Source: Aurelia coerulea
Lineage: Eukaryota; Cnidaria; Scyphozoa; Semaeostomeae; Ulmaridae
NCBI GenBank assembly: GCA_039566865.1
Contig: CM076943.1
Location: 35,658,663 to 35,722,662, forward strand
DNA length: 64,000 nt
Reading direction: 5' to 3'
Part shown: positions 56,000-64,000 of the stretch, piece after piece
How positions within the stretch are numbered: the stretch's first letter is position 1
How the letters are laid out: the number at the start of each line of letters is the position of its first letter
Notes under the pieces: model-generated
Databases searched by the model: none
Told to the model about the DNA's origin: nothing
Seen by the model: the letters and a program-made list of their open reading frames with translations, nothing else
Position numbers and translations under genes: made by a program

Positions 56000-58074
56000 A
56001 GTGCACATAAACCCAAAATTTTTTATTTCATTTTCCGATAGAACTCATCAAGAAATGCTATTCTACCAAAAAAAATTTTCCAAAATCATTTTCCAAACTC
56101 GTTTTATAATGCATTTTGTCGAGCTTGGACTGTGGACACTACCGGGCACCTACAGCCTGGGAACTAGTGACGACTACTCAGGATGACAAATGATCGAACG
56201 AATTGATCGCTGTCATAAACCAGTTGTTTTGAGGCGTTCATATCGAAGCTTAGACGAAGTCAAAGTTCCTATAAAATGCACCAAAAAAGAGTTTGTTTGA
56301 GTCAGACCTCCTTACAGTCGTCTGTTGTAGGTTTCTCGGCATGGATTGTTGGAATTGGTATGACGCCAACTTCATCTCTCGACCGCACAAGGTGTCCTTT
56401 CCTCATTGGCGAGCGACATTTTACGTCCAGCAGAGATGACGTAATTCTCCTGGGTAGCATTACCTTTTGAATGGAACAATTAGGATGTTTGAAAAGCATA
56501 AAGAATCCGCTTTCCAATGTTATCAAATGTTAATAGGGTGTTCGTACAAAAATGTGGAGTCTTTGTGATTTTAGTGTCAGCAGGTCAATTTCGTTGACTG
56601 TTGTGATTCATTTACAGTTAGGCTTATGATCATGGAAGTTCTTTCAAAGGGGTTTTTAGAGAGAGTTCCCAAGGAGAAAAGTGTTTGAAAATACCAATAA
56701 AGATTTTAATAGAAATTATGTGATGGTCCTATCGCCTGAAGAACGTGTTATTATGGAGGATGAAGCGGAAGGTTAGGAATTGGAAGCAGAACATCTGTGC
56801 AGGTACGTAAACAAGATCAGTGAAAAATTAGGCCCGTTCTTAGTGGCGCCCCTTGGTGAATCTTGTTACTTGGCTTGACATTTTTTTATGTTCCTTCTAA
56901 ACAGAGTTCAGAGTGGTATTAGGTAAGGTTAGTTATGAGTTTCTAGTCATTTCAGTATGATTTTAAAAACCACATTCCATCAACTAAGACTCTAAAATAT
57001 ACGCCTCGGACCTTCCTTGCGCCTCGGAGGAACTCTGAGCAACGGGAATCTTGGCATTACTAGCATTACCCTCCCTTGGTGTTTTTTGCTTATATCATTT
57101 CTGTTTCTCAGCATGATTTTTTGAGTTTTCACTATTTGTTATCATTTTATCTTCTGCCTTATCAAAATTTTCGAGAATATAAACAATGCGTTCTGCTCAA
57201 ATGAAAATTTCAGATCGACCTGAAAAATCTGACCGACCTCAGAAACCGCGTTTCAGGTCAACCTGAGTTTCATTTCGCCTGTGTCGTGTAAGCGTTCCAA
57301 GGGCTTCGATAGCAGACCGAAATGAGTGTCAAACTGACCAGCAACCAGCAACTCAGACCAGTTAAATCTTCTCAAGAAATCCTCGGGTTTAAAGTGTTTT
57401 GAGCACAAACAAGATGCTGTCGAAGCTTCTCATTTGGCACGTTTTTGTTTCACGAACGCTATCCATTCACGTAGTCTCTCCTTTGCAGTTGTATTTTCTT
57501 TGCCATGAAACGGAATAGCATGCAATGTTATACCATTCTTTAAATCTGAAGTCACTGCAAAAATATGAAAATTTCCCTTTAGTTTCTGCTTGGAAATTTA
57601 AGGGAAACGGACAAGTTTATCTGGGAAATTGAAGGGAAACAGACATTTCCATTTCCTTCTTGGGAAATTATGGGGAAAGTGTCCGTTTCCCCAAAATTTC
57701 CCGAAATTTTGTCATTTTTTGCAGTGAGTATTCCCACAATTAGCAACCACGTATCTGTTTACCAGATTTGCGTTGTTTCTTGCCTACCTCCCTTCTGCAA
57801 CCACCACTGGCACTAAAATTGACTGCGAAATCACTTAGGCTACACTGAGACCTGAGTGTGTATACCTGAGTCGACGTCACATCCGCTATCGCCCCAGACT
57901 CCAGACTGGTCAAAATAGCCCGGCAGTGTCCACAAAAAATTGTCCAAAAACGCGACTTTAGTGGGGCATAACTCCGGAACCACGCATCGGAATTCAATTC
58001 GGTTTTCGGTTTTCAACTCAGCTCAACGCCCTCTATCATAATCAAGGATAAAACATTTTGGGTTTAGGTGCACT
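56000..58074. mobile_element. 2.1-kb TTAA-flanked TIR element
   Basis: AGTGCACATAAACCCAAAAT at 56000 is mirrored by ATTTTGGGTTTAGGTGCACT ending 58074. TTAA is on both sides (55996-55999, 58075-58078). Imperfect arms extend about 170 bp and share TGTGGACACT(A/G)CCGGGC. The interior lacks a transposase and includes a small MITE (57552-57727). An 85-codon minus-strand ORF at 57740-57997 lies in the right arm and has no recognisable domain. Confidence 0.75.
57552..57727. mobile_element. Small MITE with CACTGCAAAAA ends
   Basis: CACTGCAAAAATATGAAAAT at the left and its near-inverse ending TTTTTTGCAGTG at the right bound about 176 bp rich in GGGAAAnnGGGAAA words. Non-coding. Confidence 0.55.
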
Positions 58075-58099
58075 TTAAGTCAGTATTTGTATTTCGTAT

Positions 58100-58113
58100 T
58101 CTGCGCTCGGTGG

Positions 58114-58149
<36 letters not shown>

Positions 58150-58215
58150 TTTGATCATTTTTAACAGGCCTAAATACATTCAGTAAATATAAATTAAATG
58201 TTTTACAATGTGCCT
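58100..58215 (-). mobile_element. LINE 3' end with (ATT)n tail
   Basis: An ATT run at 58115-58149 is followed by a short minus-strand 3' UTR similar to 28475-28550 (shared TTTACAATGTGCC). No coding part is left. Confidence 0.55.
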
Positions 58216-58994
58216 TGCTTTATTGCTTATATGTCCATAACCAATGAACCAATTTTCAAAAACGTTATTTTATCCGATTGCCGAAAGGCTAAATTGTATT
58301 TGAAGATGTTGCTTGTGGTTTAGGCCGATATCTTCATGTCGAAAAGAAGATCGATAAACCTGCTCAAATTCAAACCTTAGATGACATGAAAAATAAACGG
58401 CTTTCTTTCAAAGTCAACATTTTAGATGTGATGCAAAGGCTGAACTTATATGTCGTTCAAAGAATACATGTCGTTTAGAGAATACAGATTCAGATAATAC
58501 TGAGTTCAGAGAATACGAATACGAGTTCAGCCTTTTGTATCACATCTAAGATGTTGACTGGACAATTAGGCTGTTTCTTTCTCGTGCCATTTATGGCTTG
58601 AATTTCAGCAGGTTTATCGATCTCCTTTACGACATGAAATCGCCGTGGTAAGACCACAAACAACATCTTCAAATACAATTCAGCCTTTAGGCAATCATAT
58701 ACCGGGTGTCTCAAAATGATGTATTATCGTTTGCTTGCTTATGTGTCCATAACCGATGAATCGATTTTCAAAAACTGGTAAAACCACAACCGACATCTTA
58801 AAATACAATTTAGCCTTTAGGCAATCAAATAAAAAAAGTTTTTGAAAATCGGTTCATTGGTTATGTACATGTAAGCAATCAAACAATAATACATCATTTT
58901 GGGACACCCGGTAAAACAAAGTTTTTGATATTCTGTTCATGGGTTATGGACATGTAAGCAATCAAACAGTAATACATCATTTTGGGACACCCGC
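58216..58994. mobile_element. TA-family element, left end lost, containing a copy of its own family
   Basis: The right end ...CATCATTTTGGGACACCCG at 58994 and inner arms (58225-58310 against 58640-58698 plus 58914-58960) define a foldback whose left tip is cut by the LINE end at 58215. A second short member of the family sits at 58702-58911. Confidence 0.65.
58702..58911. mobile_element. 210-bp TA-flanked MITE nested in a relative
   Basis: CCGGGTGTCTCAAAATGATG at the left, its inverse ending 58911 at the right; TA on both sides. Deleting it and one TA restores the arm of the surrounding element. Confidence 0.8.
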
Positions 58995-59009
58995 TAGATA
59001 TTAAAAATC

Positions 59010-59338
59010 AACTTGAAGATCCTATTTAAAAGAAAGAAAAAATATATAAAAATAAAGGGACTCGAAAGTTTAACGTCCGTGCTGAACGTTGAATTAGATT
59101 ATCAACCATCAACCTCAACCTCTGCTCTATTTTAAGCGCTATTTTTTTTCTCTTTCTTCTTTCTCTAGTTGTTACGTATTGTGCTATGTTCGTTTTTTCT
59201 GTTTTATGTTGCCATAAGGTAGTCATTGTTTTTCGCTCCTAATGGTATTGTTTTAGTAGTAGGGTATAGTATATTATAAGTAGTGTAGTTAGTAATTCGT
59301 TTTGTAAGCTTTTAACGGAATGTAAAAAAAAGAAAAAA
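59010..59338 (+). mobile_element. LINE 3' end only, plus orientation
   Basis: 3' UTR of the hairpin-bearing LINE family: hairpin 59212-59245, GGTATTGTTTTAGTAGTA, and an A-rich tail with two A runs ending near 59338. The left limit is uncertain. Confidence 0.65.
59212..59245 (+). other. LINE 3'-UTR hairpin, copy D
   Basis: CCATAAGG (59212-59219) pairs with CCTAATGG (59238-59245) over an 18-nt loop, with one A-A mismatch. Position six has become A-T where copy A has G-C and copy C a G-T wobble. Confidence 0.7.
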
Positions 59339-59352
59339 AAACCTCTACTATA

Positions 59353-59980
59353 CTAAAATACTTCCTTTGGATGGTTTCCAACGAACGATTTTTTGGAATA
59401 CTTGAACATTCTTGTTTCTCGTGAAATCTTACCGATAGTAACGTTGATTTGCTCTCTCCAATTTAGTAACGGATCAATTTGTACCCCAAGATATTTGATA
59501 TTGCCCATGGAGTCAATCTTTTCGTCATTTATTTGAAAGATGGGAGAACTGGTTGAATCAATGCAATCTAGTTTTCTGAGGTTGGGTGTGGTACCAATGA
59601 TCATGCTCTGTGTCTTTGCGACATTAAGAGACATTTTGTTTCCCTGTAGCCACGAACAAAGATTTTGAAGATCGGAGTTGCTCAGGTTGGAGATAGATTT
59701 CGAGGAATAGGAAATGCTTGTGTCATCTGCATACATTGTGACCTTAGTTTTTGTAAGGCAAACGGCAAGTCATAGATCAAAGATAGGAGTGGACCAAGGC
59801 AGGAACCCTGACGCACCCCAAATTTGATGTCGTGTATTTCAGATATGTTGCCATTTACCTTACAGCATTGCTTCCTATTACTTAGGTATGATATGAACCA
59901 GTCAAGCTCCACGCCTTCAACTCCATAGAAACGCAGCTTAGAGATGAGAATATCGTGTTCAATAGTGTCAAAGGCTTTCT
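59353..59980 (-). pseudogene. LINE reverse transcriptase, palm
   Basis: 59682-59912 carries ELDWFISYLSNRKQ and GVRQGSCLGPLL (P of the usual VPQG replaced by R). After a frameshift at about 59735, 59353-59736 carries MYADDTSISY, LCSWLQGNKMSLNVAKT and NIKYLGVQIDPLL. The catalytic aspartates are retained. Related to the split LINE at 33.6-37.3 kb by the blocks WLQGNK.SLNVAKT and KYLGVQID. Confidence 0.75.
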
Positions 59981-59984
59981 TTAA

Positions 59985-60825
59985 GGTTACTGTACCCCTT
60001 CAGTAACCACTCACGGTGTTTTCTCTCTTGATTATCACGCCTGCGACATAACACGTATAAACTATACATCATTCGATTTGCCATTAAGTGGGGAGTATAT
60101 ATTAGCCAAAAAGAATACAAATATCCGAAAATTGTGCGTTATACACCTGAAAATGCGAAAATCGGACCTTCCCTCCTTCCAGAACCTCCAAGTCCCCTCA
60201 GATAAGTTTCATATAAATGTCGATGAAATTTTTGCATTCTCGACTCAGTAATCTAGCAAAGTGTGTCTCAAATGTCTTTTGCGTGCCCACGCGATTTTTC
60301 TCAAAAGTGAGAGACTCTTTGGTTCCCCTATGCTTTTTTTCTCTGTCTGCCAAATCTCAGCCAATTATGTCAAGCCGTTAGGTACAGGGAGCTGTATGAA
60401 TACCCATTGGTTGCTGAAAATTTGATTTCGAGAAAAGAGCTAAATAGTTTCTTAGCGTATAACTCCACTGTCGCAAATTATTAACATTAATCTGGCCACA
60501 AGAGTAAACAGAGTAATCCTTTTTTTATTAAGCGCAGAGTCTATAATAACGTAATTGATATTTTAACCACAAAATCTATTCAACAGGAAATCTGAGGAAC
60601 TTGAAACCTTTAGCCTTCAGTTCTCAAATTGTCCTCATAATGTCAACAGCATGTTCCTATTTGGAAAGACGTTGCCGTTAAATTGCTTATAATTCGCTCA
60701 AAAGTAAAGTAAAATTCCTTGAAATTGTTAGAAATTTTAGGTAGATGTATGTGTTATCCAATTATCTAAAAATCCAAAAATTGATACGATATAAATTTTT
60801 ATCGTCCAGAAGGGGTACAGTAACT
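59985..60825. mobile_element. 841-bp TTAA-flanked MITE inside a LINE
   Basis: GGTTACTGTACCCCTTC at the left, mirrored by GAAGGGGTACAGTAACT at the right; TTAA at 59981-59984 and 60826-60829. Deleting it with one TTAA restores the RT block FIDLKKAFDTI on the minus strand. Non-coding. Confidence 0.85.
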
Positions 60826-60887
60826 TTAAGTCGATGAAAGTGGCTCCAGAAAAAGGCCCTTTGTCGAAATTCAGATACCAGTCATTG

Positions 60888-61690
60888 GTATATTTTGGGA
60901 CGCTGAAGATGATCAAGTTTTGTGTTTGACAAATTGCCCCATAGTTCATCACTGCATCTCAGATGACTCTCAAGCAGTGCCTTGTACACCTGATCAAATT
61001 TTAATAGCCGTAGTATGTTCTTTAGTTTCTGCAGGTATGAGAGGGCATTTTTAATTTTACCTTTGAGGTTTTTATATTGCTCATTCCATGTCAGGTTTTC
61101 ATCCACTGTAATTCCAAGGTATTTAACTTTTTGGACCCGTTTAATTGATCCTCCATTTATGTTTGCCTTTAATGGGCTATGGATGCGGTGTGTTTGTCGT
61201 TCGTGACCAACAACCATATGTCCTGTTTTATCAATGTTCAGACTGAGCTTATTCTGCCGTAACCATTCTACAGCACTGTCAAGCTCAGTTTTTAGATCTT
61301 TGTAGAGTTCATCAATATCTTCAGGAGAGCAAGTTACATGGGTGTCATCCGCATACATATTTGAGATGCATTTTTTAGGCATTGCTCAAAGTCATTCACA
61401 TATAGAACGGAGAGGAGAGGCCTCAGGCACAAGCCCTGAGGAATACCGCAATGAACGGTTTTTAGGCTAGATTTGTGGCCATTACTTCACAGTATTGTTT
61501 TCTGTTCTTCAAGTGCGATATGAACCACTGAAGACGTGTACTTGCTACCCCTTATTTAGTTAGCTTCGAGAGGAGAATTCGTGGTCCACCGTATCGAATG
61601 CCTTCTTGAGGTCGAGAAATAAGCTTATGTTAATTTTGCGTTTGTCAATATTGGAAAACCATGAATCTGCAAAATGCCTGAAAGAGGTCT
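60888..61690 (-). mobile_element. LINE RT fragment, joined end-to-end with another LINE
   Basis: The minus-strand order is LFLDLKKAFDTVDHEF (about 61590), degraded middle, YADD frame 60891-61382. It stops inside the C-terminal region (LDHLQRPK) where the next LINE begins at DWYLN. The junction at about 60888 lacks any 3' UTR or tail of this LINE. Confidence 0.7.
60891..61382 (-). pseudogene. LINE reverse transcriptase, catalytic and thumb part
   Basis: The frame begins SNMYADDTHVTCS and includes WLRQNKLSLNIDKTGHMVVG, then KVKYLGITVDENLTW and LLESHLRCSDELWGN. A typical post-YADD RT segment of a CR1/L2/Jockey-type LINE. The usual position of GVPQG upstream is damaged (61430-61445 reads as a rearranged SSGLVPEAS). 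Confidence 0.75.
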
Positions 61691-62001
61691 AGGAAATGCG
61701 ATCAATGTTGTGTTTTGTTTTAGCTAAAGAATGATTGATTGCATCAGTTACGCTTTATGAGCCTGAAACAAGCTATTTTATATATTGTTCTCACCCGTTG
61801 GATAGATACACTCGTGTCAATTGTCGTCCCTGTTTATGGAATGGTCCTACTTGATACCACCTTTGCTCCAATATTTTGTCGTTGTAAATATTTTTCAACT
61901 CCATAATTCAAGCAAAGTCATCCATGAATTTCGAATGGTACGACCGCTTTTATCACTTCTTCCTATTTGAAATGAAACATAATTTGTTTGTAAATTACGA
62001 C
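61691..62001. other. Spacer without recognisable feature
   Basis: No ORF or repeat recognised between the LINE end and the TTGA/GTGA microsatellite. Confidence 0.4.
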
Positions 62002-62075
62002 TGGTGATTGATTGATAGATTGATCGATTGATTGATTGAGTGAGTGAGTAAATGAGTGAGTGAGTGAGTGATGGG
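62002..62075. repeat. (TTGA)n-(GTGA)n microsatellite
   Basis: TTGATTGATAGATTGATCGA-type units turn into GAGTGAGTGAGT units and end near GTGATGGGG. Confidence 0.85.
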
Positions 62076-62220
62076 GTGAAACTACGAATTTTGTATGAAG
62101 CTTGCCATTCTTTCTCCTTTTGTGATGTATTTAATCTTCAACAGAACCAACGCGTGCAAGTGACTGGGATAATGTTGTTACATGCCATGCAGGATCCGCA
62201 CTAGTGCAGACATGGAAACT

Positions 62221-62574
62221 TCAAAATAGATGTATTGGAAAACACAGTTTAGGGAAAGATATTGAAAAGTTGCGTGGAAGTGTTGCAACTGTAAGTATTA
62301 TTGTAGTTGAGTGTTCCATCTCTGCAAATATTTCTTGCAACCATATATCACAGGCGACAGAATCAACAGTTTGGTTCTTGTAAAATGAGCATGTAAATAC
62401 TTTCCTTTGGTTATCAACATATCGAATTCCTTGTTTTTTGACTGCTTCACTAGCGACATAAGACAAACGATCGATTTTGATGTGAACATTTCCATTGGCA
62501 CAGTTTGCTAGCTTCGCCGCTATTTTATTGCAACAGACCTGCAAGGGATGGCTCAATTGTAGCACATTTGTCAA
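62221..62574 (-). CDS. Unrecognised ORF (117 codons)
   Basis: The minus-strand frame contains CCNKIAAKLANCANGNVHIK and IDRLSYVASEAVKKQG, ending FPKLCFPIHLF. The composition is protein-like in the first 90 residues and no repeat family overlaps it. There is no splice or promoter evidence, and no family I recognise. It could be an exon, an old transposon fragment or chance. Its start overlaps the 5' side of a tRNA-like sequence on the other strand. Confidence 0.25.
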   Translation of the reverse strand: MTNVLQLSHPLQVCCNKIAAKLANCANGNVHIKIDRLSYVASEAVKKQGIRYVDNQRKVFTCSFYKNQTVDSVACDIWLQEIFAEMEHSTTIILTVATLPRNFSISFPKLCFPIHLF

Positions 62575-62760
62575 CCAATCTTAGGGATGCTGGTTCGAGT
62601 CCCCGCCCTGCCGAACCTGCTACTACGTAGACTGAGGAGAGTTGCCAACTCTATGTAATTTGAAGCTAAAAGAATCACGAGGTGTAGTCGCATAAAGAGG
62701 AAGGACCAGGACACTGCTTGACAACATGTAAGAGACTGATAACAATGAGTCCTACTCCCA
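62546..62760 (+). mobile_element. Possible tRNA-derived SINE
   Basis: GATGGCTCAATTGTAGCAC resembles a polymerase III A box (TGGCTCAATTGTAG), and GGTTCGAGTCC at 62584-62594 is a perfect B box, about 35 bp further on. The flanking stems of a real tRNA do not form, so this is a tRNA-like head rather than a tRNA gene. The body and 3' end are not defined from a single copy. Confidence 0.45.
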
Positions 62761-63631
62761 CTTCATTTTTCAAAGTGAGACTCTCACTGAACTGTTACTA
62801 CTGATAACTAAGACGATGTAATAAGTCTAGTGTTCTCGCGACGGCCAACGGTTATTTGAGTATGCTGCATGTAAGCATCTACTGACGGCCTGAACCTTGA
62901 GTACAACCACAAAGCAACTATTATACTTGAGGTTCTGGACATTACAAGATGCTTACATGCAGGATTTTCCAGACTGTAGCGAAGGCGCAAAATCGCATAG
63001 CAGAAGTGATGAAGAATTGCAGATCTATGTATGTATGTATGTAAAATTTTGCCATCAAACTAAATATACGTAGTGATAAAATAAAAGAAATCTAATTACA
63101 ATATCTATAAATTTAAAATAATTACAGTCATAAACTACATATCTAATTTAATAATCTAATTTAAAAACACCCCATGGTTAAAGATGGCAGGGATAGCATT
63201 AAAAGGTCAATGCGACCTTGTTTCCATAATGGTCCCCCAAGGAGTGCTATTCAAAAGGACAAGAAAGAAAAGTTTTCGAGAAAAGAAATAATAAGTTTCC
63301 ATGGAAAATAGAATTTTGTCTTGACCGGAAATAAAATCTTTGATTTTAATGACGAATAAGCATTGTTATTGGTTGTTTTTAGATTTCTAATTATATATGT
63401 AGGTACTATCATTAAGATTTTTAAGCTTGCTACTCTTTTCCCCAATGGACTCAACAAACAGTTTTCTTTTTCATAGGCATTTTCACTTTAACATCATCGT
63501 TTCTTCCTTCGTAGCTTCCTCATGGCTACCTTCTTCCCTGCAGCGTCCAATTCCATTAGACGTTCTATAGTTCTCCATCTTTTTTTTTCGATCTCTTCCG
63601 CTTAACTGCCCCGTGCGTTCTCTTTCTCATT

Positions 63632-63670
63632 ACTACTGAGGAAGGGTTATGCCCGATACGTTTAGTCTAA
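63632..63670 (+). ncRNA. Degenerate hammerhead-ribozyme-like motif
   Basis: CTGAGGA (63636-63642) fits the core CUGANGA. A stem GGG/CCC (63644-63654) follows, then GATA where GAAA is required, then AC-GTTTA-GTC. The last forms a two-pair stem III ending in GUC. This is the layout of the minimal type-I hammerheads found in Penelope-like elements. One core base is wrong and stem I is weak, so it is probably inactive. Confidence 0.35.
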
Positions 63671-63806
63671 TTAAATCCTGGCATTTTAGTTTAATCTATA
63701 GAGAAATTTATGTTTATCAACTGTAGCTATTGCCGCACATCAACCTCAAGATTATATTTAACTATAATTAAGACTTTGGAGATTTTTAAAGAATTGGTCT
63801 TTGACT

Positions 63807-63995
63807 TTATGTTTGAAACTGTTGATGGTTACATACATACATTGTTGCATATTTTAGTTCTGAGGGTAGGCTGTTCCATATTTTAGGTTCTAAAGATGAG
63901 AGACCATTTTGTCCTGTGTTGCTTTTTAGGAAAGGTTGAATTAGTTTGTTTTTAGATCTTCGAGTTACTCGGCTCTGGTCAACTGGTAAGAACAT
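63807..63995 (-). pseudogene. LINE ORF2 C-terminus fragment
   Basis: Contains DQSRVTRRSKNKLIQPFLKS and PKIWNSLPSELK, the end block of LINE RT proteins. It is partial at the window edge. A GTAT-type expansion (ATACATACAT at 63831-63842) has inserted near its C-terminus, changing the last residues. Confidence 0.7.
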
Positions 63996-64000
63996 TTCCG

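Larger units (their letters stand above)
59340..60887 (-). mobile_element. LINE RT fragment split by a TTAA MITE
   Basis: The minus-strand RT runs from DWYLNFDKG (about 60880) through FIDLKKAF, which spans the MITE, to GVRQGSCLGPLLS (about 59815) and the YADD frame at 59353-59736. The C-terminus is missing: the frame stops near 59353, where the plus-strand LINE end abuts. Confidence 0.8.
63027..64000 (-). mobile_element. LINE 3' part with (ATAC)n tail, interrupted
   Basis: Tail (TATG)n at 63027-63045 and 3' UTR to about 63265 match 45087-45300. The coding C-terminus (63780-64000, running off the window) matches 45420-45640. The roughly 500 bp between (63266-63778) replace about 120 bp of the other copy and look like a separate insertion containing a hammerhead-like motif. 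Confidence 0.7.

Noticed and set aside
57740..57997. 85-codon minus-strand ORF
   Set aside because: Lies in the right arm of the TTAA element 56000-58074 and has no recognisable domain.
62546..62615. Genuine tRNA gene
   Set aside because: B box is perfect, but the acceptor and T stems do not pair, so only a tRNA-like SINE head is claimed.

Overview
The window is a gene-poor, AT-rich, non-coding-dominated stretch of an animal nuclear genome that is mostly transposon debris. There is no bacterial gene organisation. The codable parts are reverse-transcriptase remnants of CR1/L2/Jockey-like LINEs, one LTR retrotransposon of the Gypsy class (K02A2.6-like gag-pol), and one short exon resembling the N-terminus of a RecQ-type helicase. 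This mix (many degenerate LINE families with ORF1 containing an SGNH/esterase-like GDS domain, foldback and TTAA/TA MITEs, GGGGGGTACTT-type MITEs, short-LTR Gypsy) suggests a marine invertebrate, most likely an anthozoan cnidarian. That assignment is an inference from family resemblance, not proof.

Layout. 0-2 kb: a 66-bp GGCACGAGGG minisatellite, then a TIR element (501-1865) carrying seven copies of one 16-bp motif. 2.3-6.4 kb: three inverted-repeat elements, one split by a LINE, then a 1.2-kb Helentron-like element. 6.4-11.0 kb: a 4.6-kb non-coding element with TTAA target duplication. 11.1-13.2 kb: mostly empty, one small unrecognised ORF. 13.2-21.2 kb: a string of inverted-repeat elements, several nested two or three deep. 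21.2-27.9 kb: a nearly full-length but decayed LINE with a second LINE inserted in its ORF1. 28.4-33.6 kb: LINE fragments and the helicase exon cut by a LINE. 33.6-37.3 kb: a LINE interrupted by a TA element that itself contains a TTAA foldback. 37.9-38.6 kb: three 225-bp tandem repeats. 38.9-44.4 kb: a 5.5-kb element with 9-bp target duplication enclosing a 2.2-kb palindrome. 44.6-46.3 kb: LINE ends. 46.4-53.7 kb: LINE containing a complete Gypsy element containing the second Helentron-like copy. 54-64 kb: more LINE fragments, TTAA and TA MITEs, a tRNA-like SINE head and a hammerhead-like motif.

How it works together: the window is a stratigraphic record of transposition. Many insertion events can be resolved to the base, because the interrupted reading frame or arm rejoins when the insert is removed. 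The Gypsy LTRs differ at 3 of 149 positions, so that insertion and the 1.2-kb element inside it are among the younger events. The most interesting single signal is an 8-bp stem with an 18-nt loop in the 3' end of four LINE copies, where the stem is maintained through compensatory changes. This looks like an RNA structure that the LINE machinery recognises.
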